Shown here: positions 45,147-58,959 of the stretch, piece by piece
Numbering within the stretch: the first letter of the stretch is position 1
How the letters are laid out: every line of letters starts with the position of its first letter
Assembly (NCBI RefSeq): GCF_030247195.1
Contig: NW_026683333.1
Coordinates: 1-64,000, forward strand
DNA: 64,000 bases
Reading direction: 5' to 3'
DNA from: Topomyia yanbarensis
Taxonomy: Eukaryota > Arthropoda > Insecta > Diptera > Culicidae
Program-made: the position numbers and the translations under genes
Notes under the pieces: model-generated
What the model was told of the DNA's origin: nothing
Database searches by the model: none
Seen by the model: the letters and a program-made list of their open reading frames with translations, nothing else

Positions 45147-47760
45147 GTTAATGTTATGGGTTCGATATTTTTCAGGTTGTCGTTTCATTCTGAGAGGTGA
45201 AAATGTCGCGTTAGGGGACAACAGAGCAAAATATTGATTTTCCAAACCTACAATTGTATTTATCAAAAAACCTGCTCTATCTCAAACTTTAGAGCATCCA
45301 TTTGTTCTAGGAATTTGATCATCGATAGTCACAGAACAATACTGTATACTTAGATTTTCGTGCTTTCATGAAATTTTGTTCACGACCGTTGCAAACGCTG
45401 CGTTAGGGGACAACACCAAAATGAACACAAACGGTCGCATATGAAGTGTTGTCCCCTAACGCGACCGAAGTGTTTGTTGAAGCTCAAACAAAGCGAAGTA
45501 TATTACCTCTAGACATGTAAATAACTCAAAATAAAGATTTGAAATGGCAAACTAGATGTATTTCTAGTTTCACCTTCATGTGTATTTAACAAATGATATT
45601 TAGAAATCAAATTAATATGGATTTAGAGCAGGCCACACCGCATACCATAGTGTGGCCCGGTATAGAAGAGATTGAAGACCACAATCGCCACTTTCTAATG
45701 GTTCGAAAAGGGTGGTATCAAGTAGTTTTGGTAAGTGGAATACATTATTTACATCGGAAAATATATTAAATAAAATTAACTGTTTATTAGGGTGACTCAA
45801 CAAATGTTTATTATGTTGACCAAATAAGTTTTTTCAAGCAATTTTAATGCGCTGACTTTGTTTTTTGACATTATAAAATCTTGAAAATAAAATTGACTTT
45901 TGATTAGGGCAGATCAAAAAACGTCATTAGGGTGGTTCAATATTTATTTTCTTGTTGCGTTAAAAATATACAAATGTGACACTGAAGCAACTCAGCAAAG
46001 GTAAGACTGTTAAACGATTACACTCAGTCAAGCAGATATGATATTTACATCTTGTATATAATGTCGCGAAAAACAAGTAATACGGTTGAAGTAAAGATTT
46101 CTAAATAGAATATCGCCCTTCCAGTTCGACCTCTGGCGTTTGTTCAAACGTTTCTACTCATAGATCTGCAAGAAGACACTTAATTGTTATGATTGCGGAA
46201 ATTAATCAAAATGCAGCCGTTTTACGTGATTTTTGGAAAAGAAGGGAATGAAGCAGCTTTTGAAAAATTTAGATATATTTCAGTATAAAAAAAATGTTAA
46301 AAATTTGCACACAATTGCGGACTTATGGGTCAGCTGGCCGGCTTGTCATTGAATTATCTAAATGATAGAAAACTGGAGAATTTCGTGAAATTGTATCTTT
46401 TACTTGCGAATTCTAAGAAATGCGCATCCTCGATAAAATTTTGACTTTAACGTGCTATAAAAACATTAAAAAGCTATGTTAAACTACGATGTTTGGTTCA
46501 TGTAGCAGAAAATTGATTTCGAAAAGACAAACCGTGGTTTGTTCCAAGTGGTCAATAATTATAAACTGTGAAGTCCCGTTCCAATTTTTTTTCAAAAACC
46601 CCAAATCCCTTCCATCTTTTTATTTGTGCTGCTACCAAGCCTAGTTCGATGGGATTTTTTTTCAATCGTAGGGCATTACTGTAAAATTTTCGAATCATTT
46701 TTTCAAAAATTTCCTTGGATCTAAAAAAATTTTATAATTTATTTTCAGCGGTTTTTTGTTTGTTTTGAGACTAGATGCTGATGTTTCATGCTATTTTTAG
46801 ACATATTTCGACAAAAAAAAATTCGATTTTCAACATTTCATGTACTCCCCCTTTGGATTTTTTCTTATATTATGAAAACAATATTCAAACGCCGCACCCC
46901 CTTAATGATGTCCGATTGCGCTAAAAACTTGCATAGATTACTTTTTCGATGTAATAAGCATTTTATGTAAGACTTAAAGTGAAAAATTAAGATGACCATT
47001 TTTATTGATATCTTGCCTCTTGAACACCCCTAGTTCTCCATACAAACTTTGGTTTTAAACTGTGAAGCCCGGTTCCAATTTTTTTCAAAAATTTCTTCTG
47101 GGACCCAAAACTTTTTCCATTTTTTTTTTCGTTAAGCTCTCCGATCGTGTGTTGAACAGTGTTATCCCGTCAATTTGAAAGAATATTTAAGGAGGACAAG
47201 TGAGTGTTATTCCCTATGACCAAATTCTTCCGTGCGCTCTCATACTTGTTTGGCATATTGCGTTCCATTCCATATCTTTGAACCCTGTTCTGATATTGTT
47301 CATTTATCCTTAGATAGTTTATCCATAGATAGATGTAATAAAAATTCGATTATTTTGCGATATTATAAGATAGGCCTTCCCCTTAATGGCATAACCCCCC
47401 CCTCTCTTTCCACCCCTTTGGCCACTCATACCATTGCATGGCTGCGCAATTTCTGAAATAGGTTGCTTATATCTTTTATGTCTATATCCTGTTCTGTAGG
47501 CTCCCAAAGTATCTCTGCAGAAGGATTTATCGTGCTGTAACGGAAAGCGTTAGGGGAAAACACTTCAGTGCACCCTATGAAAGAACGATTTCAAAGTTTG
47601 TTATATACAAATAGCACATTTTTAGAAAGGTATTGATGAGTACTAATAGCTTCTGAAAATATTTCATAGATATCGTGCATTGTTTTCGTGAAAAATTGAA
47701 AAAAACATGATTTTTGCGTTAGGGGACAACGCAAACATGGTCAATTTTTGCCCCCCTTCT
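45147..47760. repeat. Repeat field marked by GCGTTAGGGGACAAC boxes
   Basis: The box GCGTTAGGGGACAAC (or close variants) occurs at about 38974 (left of the I element), 45210, 45399, 45449 (reverse), 47546 (GCGTTAGGGGAAAAC) and 47717. If the 6-kb LINE and its TSD are discounted, neighbouring boxes on the left are about 170-190 bases apart, as are those at 47546 and 47717. The boxes at 45399 and 45449 form an inverted pair. The DNA between boxes is AT-rich and diverged. This looks like a degenerate tandem repeat of about 180 bp, later split by insertions. Confidence 0.6.
45787..45960 (+). repeat. TTAGGGTG-TCAA subrepeats
   Basis: Three units carry TTAGGGTGACTCAACAAA, ATTAGGGCAGATCAAAAAAC and ATTAGGGTGGTTCAATA, about 60-110 bases apart. 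They resemble, in reverse, the TTGAGCCACCCTAATG units at 11.4-11.96 kb. Probably a relic of the same element family. Confidence 0.5.
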
Positions 47761-48239
47761 ATCCGGCAATCTATTCACTCAAAAAATCTGCGTCCAAAGA
47801 TGAAATCTTTGTACAATATGTATACAATAAAATGGCATTTAAGATTACTCCATATTAATTTTATTACGAACATACCGGTGTGGTACGAGAAAATATATTA
47901 AATTATTAAAAACGAGTCTTTAAAGTATTACTGGTTTTTATTGACGAGCGTCATAAAATTCTTTTAAAAAATTTCTATATATCTATGATTTGGGAGCCAT
48001 AAACCTATACCAACATATTTGAGAACAACTTTTACTTATATTAGCAGATTTATTTTCATGAGGTAACCGATACAAGTGCGTGGAATGTGTCAAATGCTGA
48101 CGTGATAGTAGAAGTAATAGCCTTCTGTGTGCTTTAATTGTTAAAAAAATTTAAAAGTTGCAAGGAAATTTTTGCACGCGATTTTCTCCGTTTGACGTTT
48201 CTGTTAGATATGGTGTAATGAAAAAAGCTCTAGAAATGG
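45961..48239. other. Unassigned AT-rich DNA with a short direct duplication
   Basis: GTGAAGTCCCGTTCCAATTT at 46569 and GTGAAGCCCGGTTCCAATTT at 47061 head two related segments of about 80 bases. No gene was found. Boxes at 47546 and 47717 belong to the repeat field entry. Confidence 0.45.
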
Positions 48240-48520
48240 GCTTTTCTTACTGGGTAAAGTTGATGATTGCATGGTCCAGCGCGAAGTTTTCTTGATCGTT
48301 GATTGGTGAGATTCGGCCGTTCGCCTATTTATGGAAGCTGTCGTACAATGTTAGTTTTTTTCTGCGAGTACCCTGGTTGTTTCAACCGGCTAAGAATTAC
48401 AGATGCTTTTGACAATGTGTCCTTCCAGCCTAATCTGGAAGCAACGTGTGATAATGGGGTATCTACATGTATTTCGGGTTGAATAAACGCAATGCTTAGT
48501 TTGTTTCGCTCGCACTCCAA
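48240..48520 (+). pseudogene. Scrap of the LINE family seen at 32-35 kb
   Basis: TCCAGCGCGAAGTTTTCTTG at 48278 parallels CTAGCGCAAAGTTTTCTTTA at 32193. Next, a frame encodes ITDAFDNVSFQPNLEA and, later, INAMLS, lining up with DIEGAFDNVSFESILKA and IHTMLS in the 33.4-kb RT. Both parts are in the same order but the DNA between them is deleted. Not functional. Confidence 0.6.
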
Positions 48521-48626
48521 TGTTTCTTATATAGCAACAACTCGACGAAATGCTAGATTATCTCGAGATAGACAATATTAATTACATTGACTTCAACGAC
48601 AACTAGAGTAAAGTAATCGATCCCCA

Positions 48627-48840
48627 TGCATAGTGGCTCGACTTGGAACAAAAGATGGAGTAAAGTCAACACTTTTTCGTATCGGTTCAAATAAGACACC
48701 GAATTGCTTTTAATAATAAAACTTGTTAGAAAAATCTTTTATTTCACATTAGCGTGGCTCAAAAATAACTATTTTGTCGTAAAGGCTCACATTTTTCAAC
48801 CTTTACAATACCAACTTATAATTTGATCACACGTCAGGGC
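48627..48840 (-). mobile_element. Truncated copy of the Transib-like element
   Basis: Starts CATAGTGGCTCGACTTGGAA, then has a GTAAAGTC block and TTTTTCGTATCGGTTCAAAT. The right end of the 10161-12034 element read in reverse has CACAGTGGCACGACTCAGAA, ACTAAAGTCC and TTTTCCGTATCGGTTCATAT in the same order. After that come CATTAGCGTGGCTCAAAAAT units matching its subrepeats. The opposite end was not found, so this is a partial copy. Its heptamer differs at one position (CATAGTG). Confidence 0.65.
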
Positions 48841-49277
48841 GTCAGGAGCGTAGGACTCGAATAGTGCGGAATACTCAGATAGAGCGGGACTGAAAAGCTT
48901 TTGGTCGGCAGAGATTGGTCGTGGAGAAATCTCTACCCAACTAACTGGAATTGCTGACACTGGAATAATATCTGTGCATTTGAATACTGTTCTTGAGGCA
49001 TGAATAACAGATCTGCGGTCGATGTATGCAGCGCATCACCTTGAAAATAATGGTCAAAGCACTTCCAGCGGAATACACAGGGAGTGTGGTAGCACGGTGG
49101 TGCCTGAAGCCTGTTTCCTATGCACGGTATTTAAGAAAATTTGGTGAGATCAATCCAATTTATTTTTTTATAGTTCATTATATAATTCATACCATACCAT
49201 AATTATTATATCCACATATCCTCTTCCCATTTCCCTTTCTTACAAATAAACTCCTCCATTCATAATACCTATGAAGA
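48841..49277. other. Unassigned DNA
   Basis: No coding domain or element end was seen. Slightly higher GC at 48870-49110 without a recognisable product. Confidence 0.4.
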
Positions 49278-49487
49278 TTGCGGGGGCTCCCCGCATCTTC
49301 TAAAGTAGGTATTCAACTAACATACAACAGCATTAGTGGTCGCCTTTTGGCCAAGTACCATGTCTACGTCCCGGCTGGTGACGTGGAGATAGACGGCGTC
49401 GTTTCAGGACTCATTGGTAATGATCTATTGAAGAGCGGCTTAAGAACCTCTTACTTCAACCAATATAGTGCACCTCAAACTTTTTAG
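49278..49487 (+). other. Coding-like segment shared with 29.6 kb
   Basis: A 69-codon frame encodes a segment with YHVYVPAGDVEIDGVVSGLI and ends with a stop at 49485-49487. The DNA block GTCTACGTCCCGGCTGGTGA and GTGGAGATAGACGGCGTCGT is close to one at 29620-29665. It must be a repeated coding sequence, perhaps from an LTR retrotransposon given its neighbour, but the domain is not recognised. Confidence 0.35.
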
Positions 49488-49805
49488 GAGGTCCTTGGGA
49501 GGTGTCATGTTTCTGATGGCTACAACCTTCGCTGGATCTGGACGTATGCGTCCAGTAGGAAACCTAAACATCGGATTTTCTGCTGTGTACACAAACCTTT
49601 CTGACCGTATGCTGAAACTGTAGCCTTGAATCCGCTGTAGAACTGCTTTTAGATTCTATTGGTGCTCCTCAGCCTCCTTTCCTCCAACGATTACATCGTC
49701 CAGATAATCCGAAGCCTTCGGAAGTCGGGCTAACATGGTGTCGATGGCCTGCTGCTGAAATGTTTCCTAAGAAGCTTTTACTCCAAGCGACAACGGTTGT
49801 GCGGG
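49486..49805 (-). pseudogene. Ty3/gypsy reverse transcriptase fragment
   Basis: On the minus strand, from about 49800: PLSLGVKAS, a stop, ETFQQQAIDTMLARLPKASD, then the catalytic block YLDDVIVGGKEAEEH (YLDD is the RT active site), then LKAVLQRIQGYSFSIRSERF and GRIRPDPAKVVAIRNM. The order and spacing match the gypsy RT core and its start of the connection region. Two in-frame stops make it dead. No protease, integrase or LTR was found next to it, so about 105 residues survive alone. Confidence 0.75.
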
Positions 49806-50133
49806 TGTTTCAAAATATTTCAACAACTTTCGTATATTTTCATTGATATGCCGACGTCCGAATATATTGCGTTGTTTTCATCATTGTCATCAGAAGCAAA
49901 ACATCATTCCACAACCTACGCCGACAGGGCCACAACGCAGTGTGATGTATCTGCAACTACTGATGAGATCGTTCTGATTATATTGTTTCTACTTTCAAAT
50001 TGTTAAGTGATTTTTTCGATAGTGGTAGGTGATTTTATTCCTTCTAAGTATTTCATTGCCTTTTATTTTCACTGTCTATCTATAAGGTTCGTTATATGCA
50101 TTTAATCCATGACATTTATTTCAATATTTGGGA
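49806..50133. other. Unassigned DNA before the tandem duplication
   Basis: No supported feature. Confidence 0.4.
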
Positions 50134-51173
50134 TGAGTGCATCAGGGCATTATACGAACTAGGCCATTAGGATTAGGGTACATAAATCGCCCGTCTCTAG
50201 TCAAAAGATAATAATGTCTCCACTTACTTCCTAATTCTTCGGAATTATGTAGTTACTGTTAATATTATTATCTGACACGGTACGATAAGTTTAAGAGCGA
50301 GTGAAGGCGCTTTAACCTAGGCTTATTAGCCAGGGCAAGGTGCAAATACCTCTGTCCCATCCCAAAGGACCAAAGAAGTGACATTAACCTTCTTAGCCAA
50401 GTCATTCCCAACGATTTATTATATTCCCTTCAAACTGAAACGGTCGGTACGGTTGTCCTCGTTTCGCCCTCCTTTAAGAATCAAAACAATTAGTTAACTA
50501 AATGAATAATTTAATTGCCGTCTAATTTTGAAACATCTTCAAACCGAACTCTGCACAGTAGGCCTGGTCGTTTTAATATTTGCAACATATGAAAATATGC
50601 TTCAAATATTATTGTTGACAGACTAACTGTGGTATTTTCCAGGATGCTTTTCAATACTGGCTGTGTAAGGGTTAGAATAGAAAATAGACTAGAATAGAAT
50701 TTCCCTTTTTGGATATTTAAATATATCAGTAATTATTTCTTAATAGACTGTCGCAAAAATTTTGTCTTATCGGGTCAAATGTTGGCAGTTTTTACGTAAG
50801 TTATCGTGAACTAGTTTCAGGAATATTTAATGACTTAATCCAATACTTCGAAAATATTTACTGAATTTTGAACAGTCTGAATACTTTCACCATCTAAGAA
50901 TCCACTCTTTTCACTTGGAGCCTCTTTTTTCATTAGTAAAACTCTCGTAGATCATCCTCTGAATGTTATTTGAAAGTTCTTGTCATCATTACTTTACGTA
51001 ATTATGCCGAATTTGATTAATAATAATGCGTCTTCATAGGCAGTTTTTTTATAATTTTAACTTTAAGTTTTCGTAAGAGTACTTTAGGCTCAGTTTATAG
51101 AGAAAATTGAAAGCTTTCGAATGCATGTAATCGCACAGATTCGCGGGCGTCGTAGCAGTTATTTATATAATAC

Positions 51174-51391
51174 TATCTAATACCCATCGCGCATTGCTGC
51201 GACTTTCAACGAAATAGGAGGAAAACACAATTTGTTCCGAAGCGCCATCTGGCGGGCAGATAATCTCCAACAATAGCACACAAACACGATCCATAACAAA
51301 TGCCTACTATGTATAAATTTTTACGGCAATCGGGTAAGCCGTTTGGGAATCTAAAAATCACATAAATACAAACCTTGCCTTTAATATATAT
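51174..51391 (+). repeat. About 190-bp dispersed repeat, + copy 1
   Basis: TATCTAATACCCATCGCGCA through TTTAATATATATA. It is followed at once by a second, more diverged copy (51394-51572). Duplicated at 52999-53216 as part of unit 2. The reverse relative is at 22143-22333. Confidence 0.8.
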
Positions 51392-51393
51392 AG

Positions 51394-51572
51394 ACTAGCT
51401 AATACCCATCGCGCGTTGCTGCGACGCTCTGCGAAATAGGAGGAAAACACAATTTGGCGGGCAGATAATCTCCAACTAATAGCACACAAACACGCCCCAC
51501 ACCAAATACCTACTGTGTGCAAATTTTTACGGAAATCGGTTCGGCCGTCTATAAATCATATACATACAAACT
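51394..51572 (+). repeat. About 190-bp dispersed repeat, + copy 2, runs into (TA)n
   Basis: TAGCTAATACCCATCGCGCG through ACTTTGACTTT, with a deletion in the middle where copy 1 has TTCCGAAGCGCCATC. Its 3' end passes directly into the TA array. Duplicated at 53219-53397. Confidence 0.8.
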
Positions 51573-53801
<2,229 letters not shown>

Positions 53802-55356
53802 TGAATCAATTATCGACTTATTTTTGATTACTTGAGCGATTCGTAATAATGCTGCCTAAACTCGACTCCTGCCAGCATGTTTCTAATGACCCCACCACTT
53901 CTAGTTTTCCGATCTGTATATTTCACATCATTACTCTCTCTTGAGTACTATGGCTCTAAATTTTCATAACTTTCCCTGTCCAGTAATCTCCAGCTAATTG
54001 AATGTCGTTAAAAGGTAAACATTGACCATGTGATTTAATCAAGTGAATAATTTTGCTGAAGTAATATATGCTAAAAACTGATTCTTCGAAAAAAGAAAAA
54101 TAACCAAATGAAGTTCCTATGGTCAAATTACGCAAAAATCACTGCACACTTAAAGCAAATGAAAATTACATTAGCGTAAACGATGTGTGTTTTTGGCAGT
54201 AGCACTAAGAAAACTCGTACAAAAAAACACAGATCTGAAATTTCAGCTTTCAAATTTTGACCTCCAACCTGCGCTTTACAACGGTAGCTGAATAAAATTC
54301 AAAAACCTTATTAATTTCCAGGCTTCATCAAATTGAATTGCTATGAATATTGCATTAACAGCTAACCACGCAGTAATTACTTATTCATCCATTAGCGCAC
54401 CGCTGCTAGCCGTAATGGTACAAATTGCTCTCATCAAACCCACCGTGCGATACCATCGGGAGGATACCACCCCTATCCCAGTCCAGCCAGACAGACAGTT
54501 TCCCACCGGTTTCATAGCTTTTCAGCACTTAATATCACATAGCTCAAGTAACTCGATTGTCATCTCGAACATAAACGGCTACAAACGACGACTAGGACGG
54601 CGACGACAGCGCACTGAAAGAAAACGAGATTGATGAAGTTGACACCATCGAACGAACAGGATCATCAAACGGAGACTAACAATGAGCGGTGAAAGAGAAA
54701 AAAATTGACTTCCGAGGGCAGTAGTGGGGAGAGCTCAAGATAGGACCAGCTTTCGACACATCGCGTTTGCCGAGAGAAGACGGCAAACGAACGGTCGCAG
54801 AATCCTATCAAGATTTGAATTATTCAAAATGACACCATAGCTCATCCAGTACAAAGAAGTGAGCCCGGAGGTATGTTACCTTCCGCAGCGCATTTTCGGA
54901 ATGAAATATTTTCCTTGCCGCGGTGGTAAGGTATTTTTCTTTGGCGCGGTAATATATATGGGAGCGATCGATGGTACGGTGCAACGTTTGACGCGATTTG
55001 ATGGGAGTTTTCGAAAGGAATGATTGTTTGAGGAAAACTGTTTACCTATCGTTGCTTGATGGTGTAGCTTTAAAAATGATTTGTTCTTTGAGAAAGCCAG
55101 GATTATTGTTTCCGGGTTTGTCGCAGCAGTATGGTGTGGGGGGCTTGACCAGCACCCAAACACCACGGATGACTATTTGGTTGTGGGCCTTCTAAAAACA
55201 TTGAATCTAAAACATTGATCTTTTCTATTCAGTAAATTTCATTGACACAGCACGTTGCGTTAGGTTGAAGGTGTCAATATAATTATTCAATTTCTTTAAA
55301 CTAGGAATTTAAAATTTAAAATCATTCGAAAACTGGATGGAAAAAATGATATAATC
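53802..55356. other. Unassigned DNA, possible non-coding exon with donor at 54871
   Basis: From 54320 to 55190 the sequence is less AT-rich, looks single-copy and has no TE words. GCCCGGAG followed by GTATGTTACC near 54865-54880 is a good 5' splice-site match. A CGAC-rich block (54575-54610) and several short polar frames precede it. This may be a 5' UTR exon of a host gene on the + strand. No coding product is supported. Confidence 0.25.
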
Positions 55357-55360
55357 TTAA

Positions 55361-55866
55361 CCCTTTCATGCCCAACTTTTTTCTAGTGACTGTAGGGTTT
55401 CAAAACTATTTTTCCTTGAAAACGGTTGGGTCAAGAAATACGAAAAGCCTATTTTCATAAAGATAAGTGCTTCCATGGCAGTGCTAGAAGCTGGTCAATT
55501 TTTATCTTCTAATGCTCAATACAATTCTCCTACAATAATTACAATAGTCCAATTACGTGAAAAATGTAGCCAACGACAGTCTAAATTGATAAGTTTTATC
55601 AGTTTTCAATAATATTGTACCATAACGAAGATATATAAAAAAAAACCATTTTCCTTCGTCAACGTAAACTGCTCCATCGGAATCCAATCAGACTAATTGC
55701 AATAACTTCAGTTCTAGAGCTGATCCTTGTAACTGTTAATACTCAAATTAAAGGCAATAATCACATTAATGAGCCTTACTTGTTTTTGTGAGCAAATCTC
55801 GCCTCAATCAAAAGTTATAGCTGTTTAAAAACGTTGTTGTCCACAAACAACATGGGCATGAATGGG
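55361..55866. mobile_element. piggyBac-type MITE, copy 2, uninterrupted, 506 bp
   Basis: TTAA at 55357-55360 and 55867-55870 flank CCCTTTCATGCCCAAC and GTTTGTGGACAACAACG-side end GGGCATGAATGGG. It is the reverse-oriented match of 22338-23188 without its nested insertion. No coding sequence. Confidence 0.9.
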
Positions 55867-55870
55867 TTAA

Positions 55871-56141
55871 AAATAGGAATACATTTCGATATACAAGAAG
55901 GGGTTAACTATATTTCGGTAAGACTACGAGAAAGTTACAAGCATTCTTAAAAACTACTAATACAATTTTGTATTAAGTTTAATTCACGTTAATTAAAGAG
56001 GCAATATAAATTAAAACATTTTGTTTATCAAAGTGGCAATGAATTTAATGTTTTTTTTAAAATAAATTTATGTATTTTAAACTAGGTTTCTGACATTTTT
56101 TTAAAGTATGAAAAAATGCTTCAACCTTGTGCATCGTACGT
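55871..56141. other. Unassigned AT-rich DNA
   Basis: No supported feature. Confidence 0.4.
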
Positions 56142-56741
56142 TGTTGGAAACAGCCATACTAGCAGCACTGTAAATGATGTTGAAGTTTCTAAGGCTCCCC
56201 GGCATCGAGAACTGTCATCACTCAAACCCAGCAAAGGGAAAAATAAGAATAAGGATAATAGGTTGGTGTGTTAGGCGAGCGAACGTAGTTTAGAACGAAG
56301 TTTAGTTGAAAAATTCTCCGGTACCGAATTGGCCTTGTGCATCTCAGAGTGACCAAGTGGCCAACTGGCTATACTGCCCTAGTAATTCCGGGAGCGATCA
56401 ACGATCGGATTGGATCGTATTTCTCTATTGTTAACTGTACGGTAAGCGTTGCATTGCTAACATATATTCTTGGTTAACTTGGTTAATTAGTTAACCACCG
56501 AAGAGTCTTCAAACTACCTTAATACGAATTGTATGTGTACACTACAGATAAATACTGAATGTAAAGTAAATTAATTAACTTTGAATTAAAACTAATGAAA
56601 TCAATAAATTTAAGCTGCTTATACCTTTGAGTTGCTGCAAGAATTTGTTTATTTGCCAACCATACCAGACAGTTTGAACAAACTTGCTGAATCTGCCACT
56701 GCATAGTAAGCACTAGGAAGTTCTGCGAAGTAAGCAGTAAT
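56142..56741 (+). other. Probable BEL 5' LTR and leader
   Basis: Non-coding DNA upstream of Gag. It starts TGTTGG, the usual TG dinucleotide of LTRs. The right LTR border (CA) cannot be placed with confidence. Confidence 0.4.
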
Positions 56742-58937
56742 ATGAATTCTACCCGAGCGTGTGGAAAATGCCACTCCGATGGCTTGGTGGGCCGAATGGT
56801 TGGATGCGACATGTGCGACGTCTGGTTTCATGTCGAATGTGCTGGTGTGACGGACGAGATCCCGGATCCAAACAAAAGTTGGCGATGTGAGCAATGCCTT
56901 CACGATGAGGTGACGGAAGTGGCCAGCAATGCTACACGGAAAAGCACGAAGACGTCAAGCAGTATCAATGCCCGGCGGGTTGAGTTGGCTCTAAAGCTGC
57001 TTGAGGAGGAACAAGCTTTGCTGAAGAGGAATCGAGCAGAGCAAGATGAATTGCGCAGGAAGGCAGAAGAAGTACAGAAAAGGAGAGCGGAAGAAGATGC
57101 TATGCTGCTTAAGCAGAAACATGAACTGCTGCAGTCTATGGAAGACGGAACCGGAAGCATTAGAAGTGTGATTAGCAGTAGAGCAAGCCGAAAGATGGTG
57201 CAGTCGTGGCTCGGTGGTGGAGATTTACCAGCAGCTGAGAAGCCATTGCCATCTGAAAGAGTAGCTCAGTCATTCATTGCTCCTGCATCCGGAACAATAG
57301 AAGCTGAGATTCCTTCGACGTCGGGTCTGCAGTCTGGTACCGTCGCTCTCCTCAGAAAGAAGGTTGCGGAACACATTATCATTCCTAAATTGACGTCAAC
57401 ACCAAACACATCGATAGGTTCAACAATAGTTAATCCTCACGCATCGGTTTCTTTACCCAATATGTCGCTTCAAACGGCAACTAGTTCGTCGTGTGTAAAA
57501 TGGGATGGGTATTATCCCGGAGTAACCATTAGTTCATCGTCCGCCATTCAGACGAAACAAGAAATACTTTCAAATGCAACGAAAGTCTCGCAAACGAATA
57601 TTCCTCCCTGGAGCTTTGGTGTTCCCCTAGTGGTACCTCCGTCAAGTGGCGGCAACTATACCAGTATGTTGCCTTTGATATTCACTACCGATTCTCAAAT
57701 TCCGTTGGCATCCAGATACGAAAGCAATTCCGCGGCACAGATACAACCAGTCAATACATCCGCTCTACAATATGTATCAGCTCCTTCTTCCGGATGTGTG
57801 CCAAGTATAATAATAACGAATTCTCAACCGACACCGGGCGTGGGTTGCCCGAGTCAGTGGAATCAACGTACGATTGTCTCACTAGTACCATCCATATCCG
57901 TTCCAGTGACTTCGGCAGGGGTTTATGAACAACCTTGTTCCCCGAATCACCAATGTTTTGAAGCAAGCGGGTATGTCGAAAAACGACTCGGAACAGCAGC
58001 ATGTGGGTGGATCGCACAATCCTGTGCCATCTGACCAGCCAAGGTTATATGAACCATTTCAACAAGCACCTTCTGGTGTACAAATAGCCGCACGACATGT
58101 GATGGCACGTGATTTGCCGACATTCTCCGGGGACCCACAAGATTGGCCAATGTTCTACAGTTCGTTTTACAACTCAACCGTTTCCTGTGGGTATTCGGAC
58201 GCGGAAAATCTGGCCAGATTGCAGCGCTGATTGAAGGGTCATGCGTTTGAGTCTGTGAAGAGCCGTCTACTGTTGCCTCAGTCGGTGCACACGTGATGGA
58301 GACACTACAAATGCTGTACGGAAGACCGGAAATCTTGATACACTCCCTATTGCAGAAGTTACGAAGCGTTCCACCACCAACAGCGGAGAACTTGCAATCG
58401 ATTATCTCCTACGGACTGGCCGTACGCAATCTTGTCGATCACATGTACGTTGCAAATCTGGTGGAACACTTACGCAATCCAATGCTGGTGCACAAGTTGG
58501 TGGAGAAACTTCCACCAAAGATGCGAATGCAGTGGTCCTGGTATAAGCCAACAAATGCGAACGTCAACTTGGCGACGTTTGGCGAATTCATGTCGGAGCT
58601 GGTAAAGACAGCGTCAGACGTAACGATCCCTGGATATACTTCTGTACAGCAAACCAAGTCGGCCAATGCCGGACGGGAGCAACAGAAGCTGTACTTTCAC
58701 GCCGAAGCAGAGAGTGACCAATCAGCAGTAACTACGATAGCGAATAAACCGTCACATTCGGCTTTAGATCTCGACGGGAGATGGAAGGCCATACGGTCGA
58801 AGGGACTCTGCAGGACGTGTTTGATTCCGCATCGTAAGTGGCCGTGTCGTTCAGGCAAGGAATGCGGAATAGATGGCTGTCCTTTTTGGTCATCATGCTC
58901 TATTACATACTCGAGCAGTGGCGGGGTCGGCCGTTGA
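56742..58937 (+). pseudogene. BEL/Pao Gag with N-terminal PHD finger, frameshifted
   Basis: Gag would form the particle. Residues 7-52 are a complete C4HC3 PHD finger: Cys7, Cys10, Cys22, Cys25, His30, Cys33, Cys49 and Cys52, with Trp47 two residues before the last pair. PHD fingers usually read histone H3 tails. A charged Glu/Lys/Arg coiled coil covers about residues 80-135. A Ser/Thr/Pro-rich linker follows. The frame ends at 58034 and coding continues in the frame of 57925-58230 with RDLPTFSGDPQDWPMFYSSF, the conserved Pao Gag block. After a stop and short gap a third frame (58293-58937) has the rest with LVEHLRNP, PPKMRMQWSWY and a Cys-rich end LCRTCLIPHRKWPCRSGKEC. Three frames in one Gag mark it as a relic. 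Confidence 0.85.
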
Positions 58938-58959
58938 TCATCAAACGTCCAGCGAAAAT

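Noticed and set aside
45210..47740. CRISPR-like array suggested by the evenly spaced 15-mers
   Set aside because: Eukaryotic sequence, boxes in both orientations, spacing uneven and no cas genes. Degenerate repeat is the better reading.
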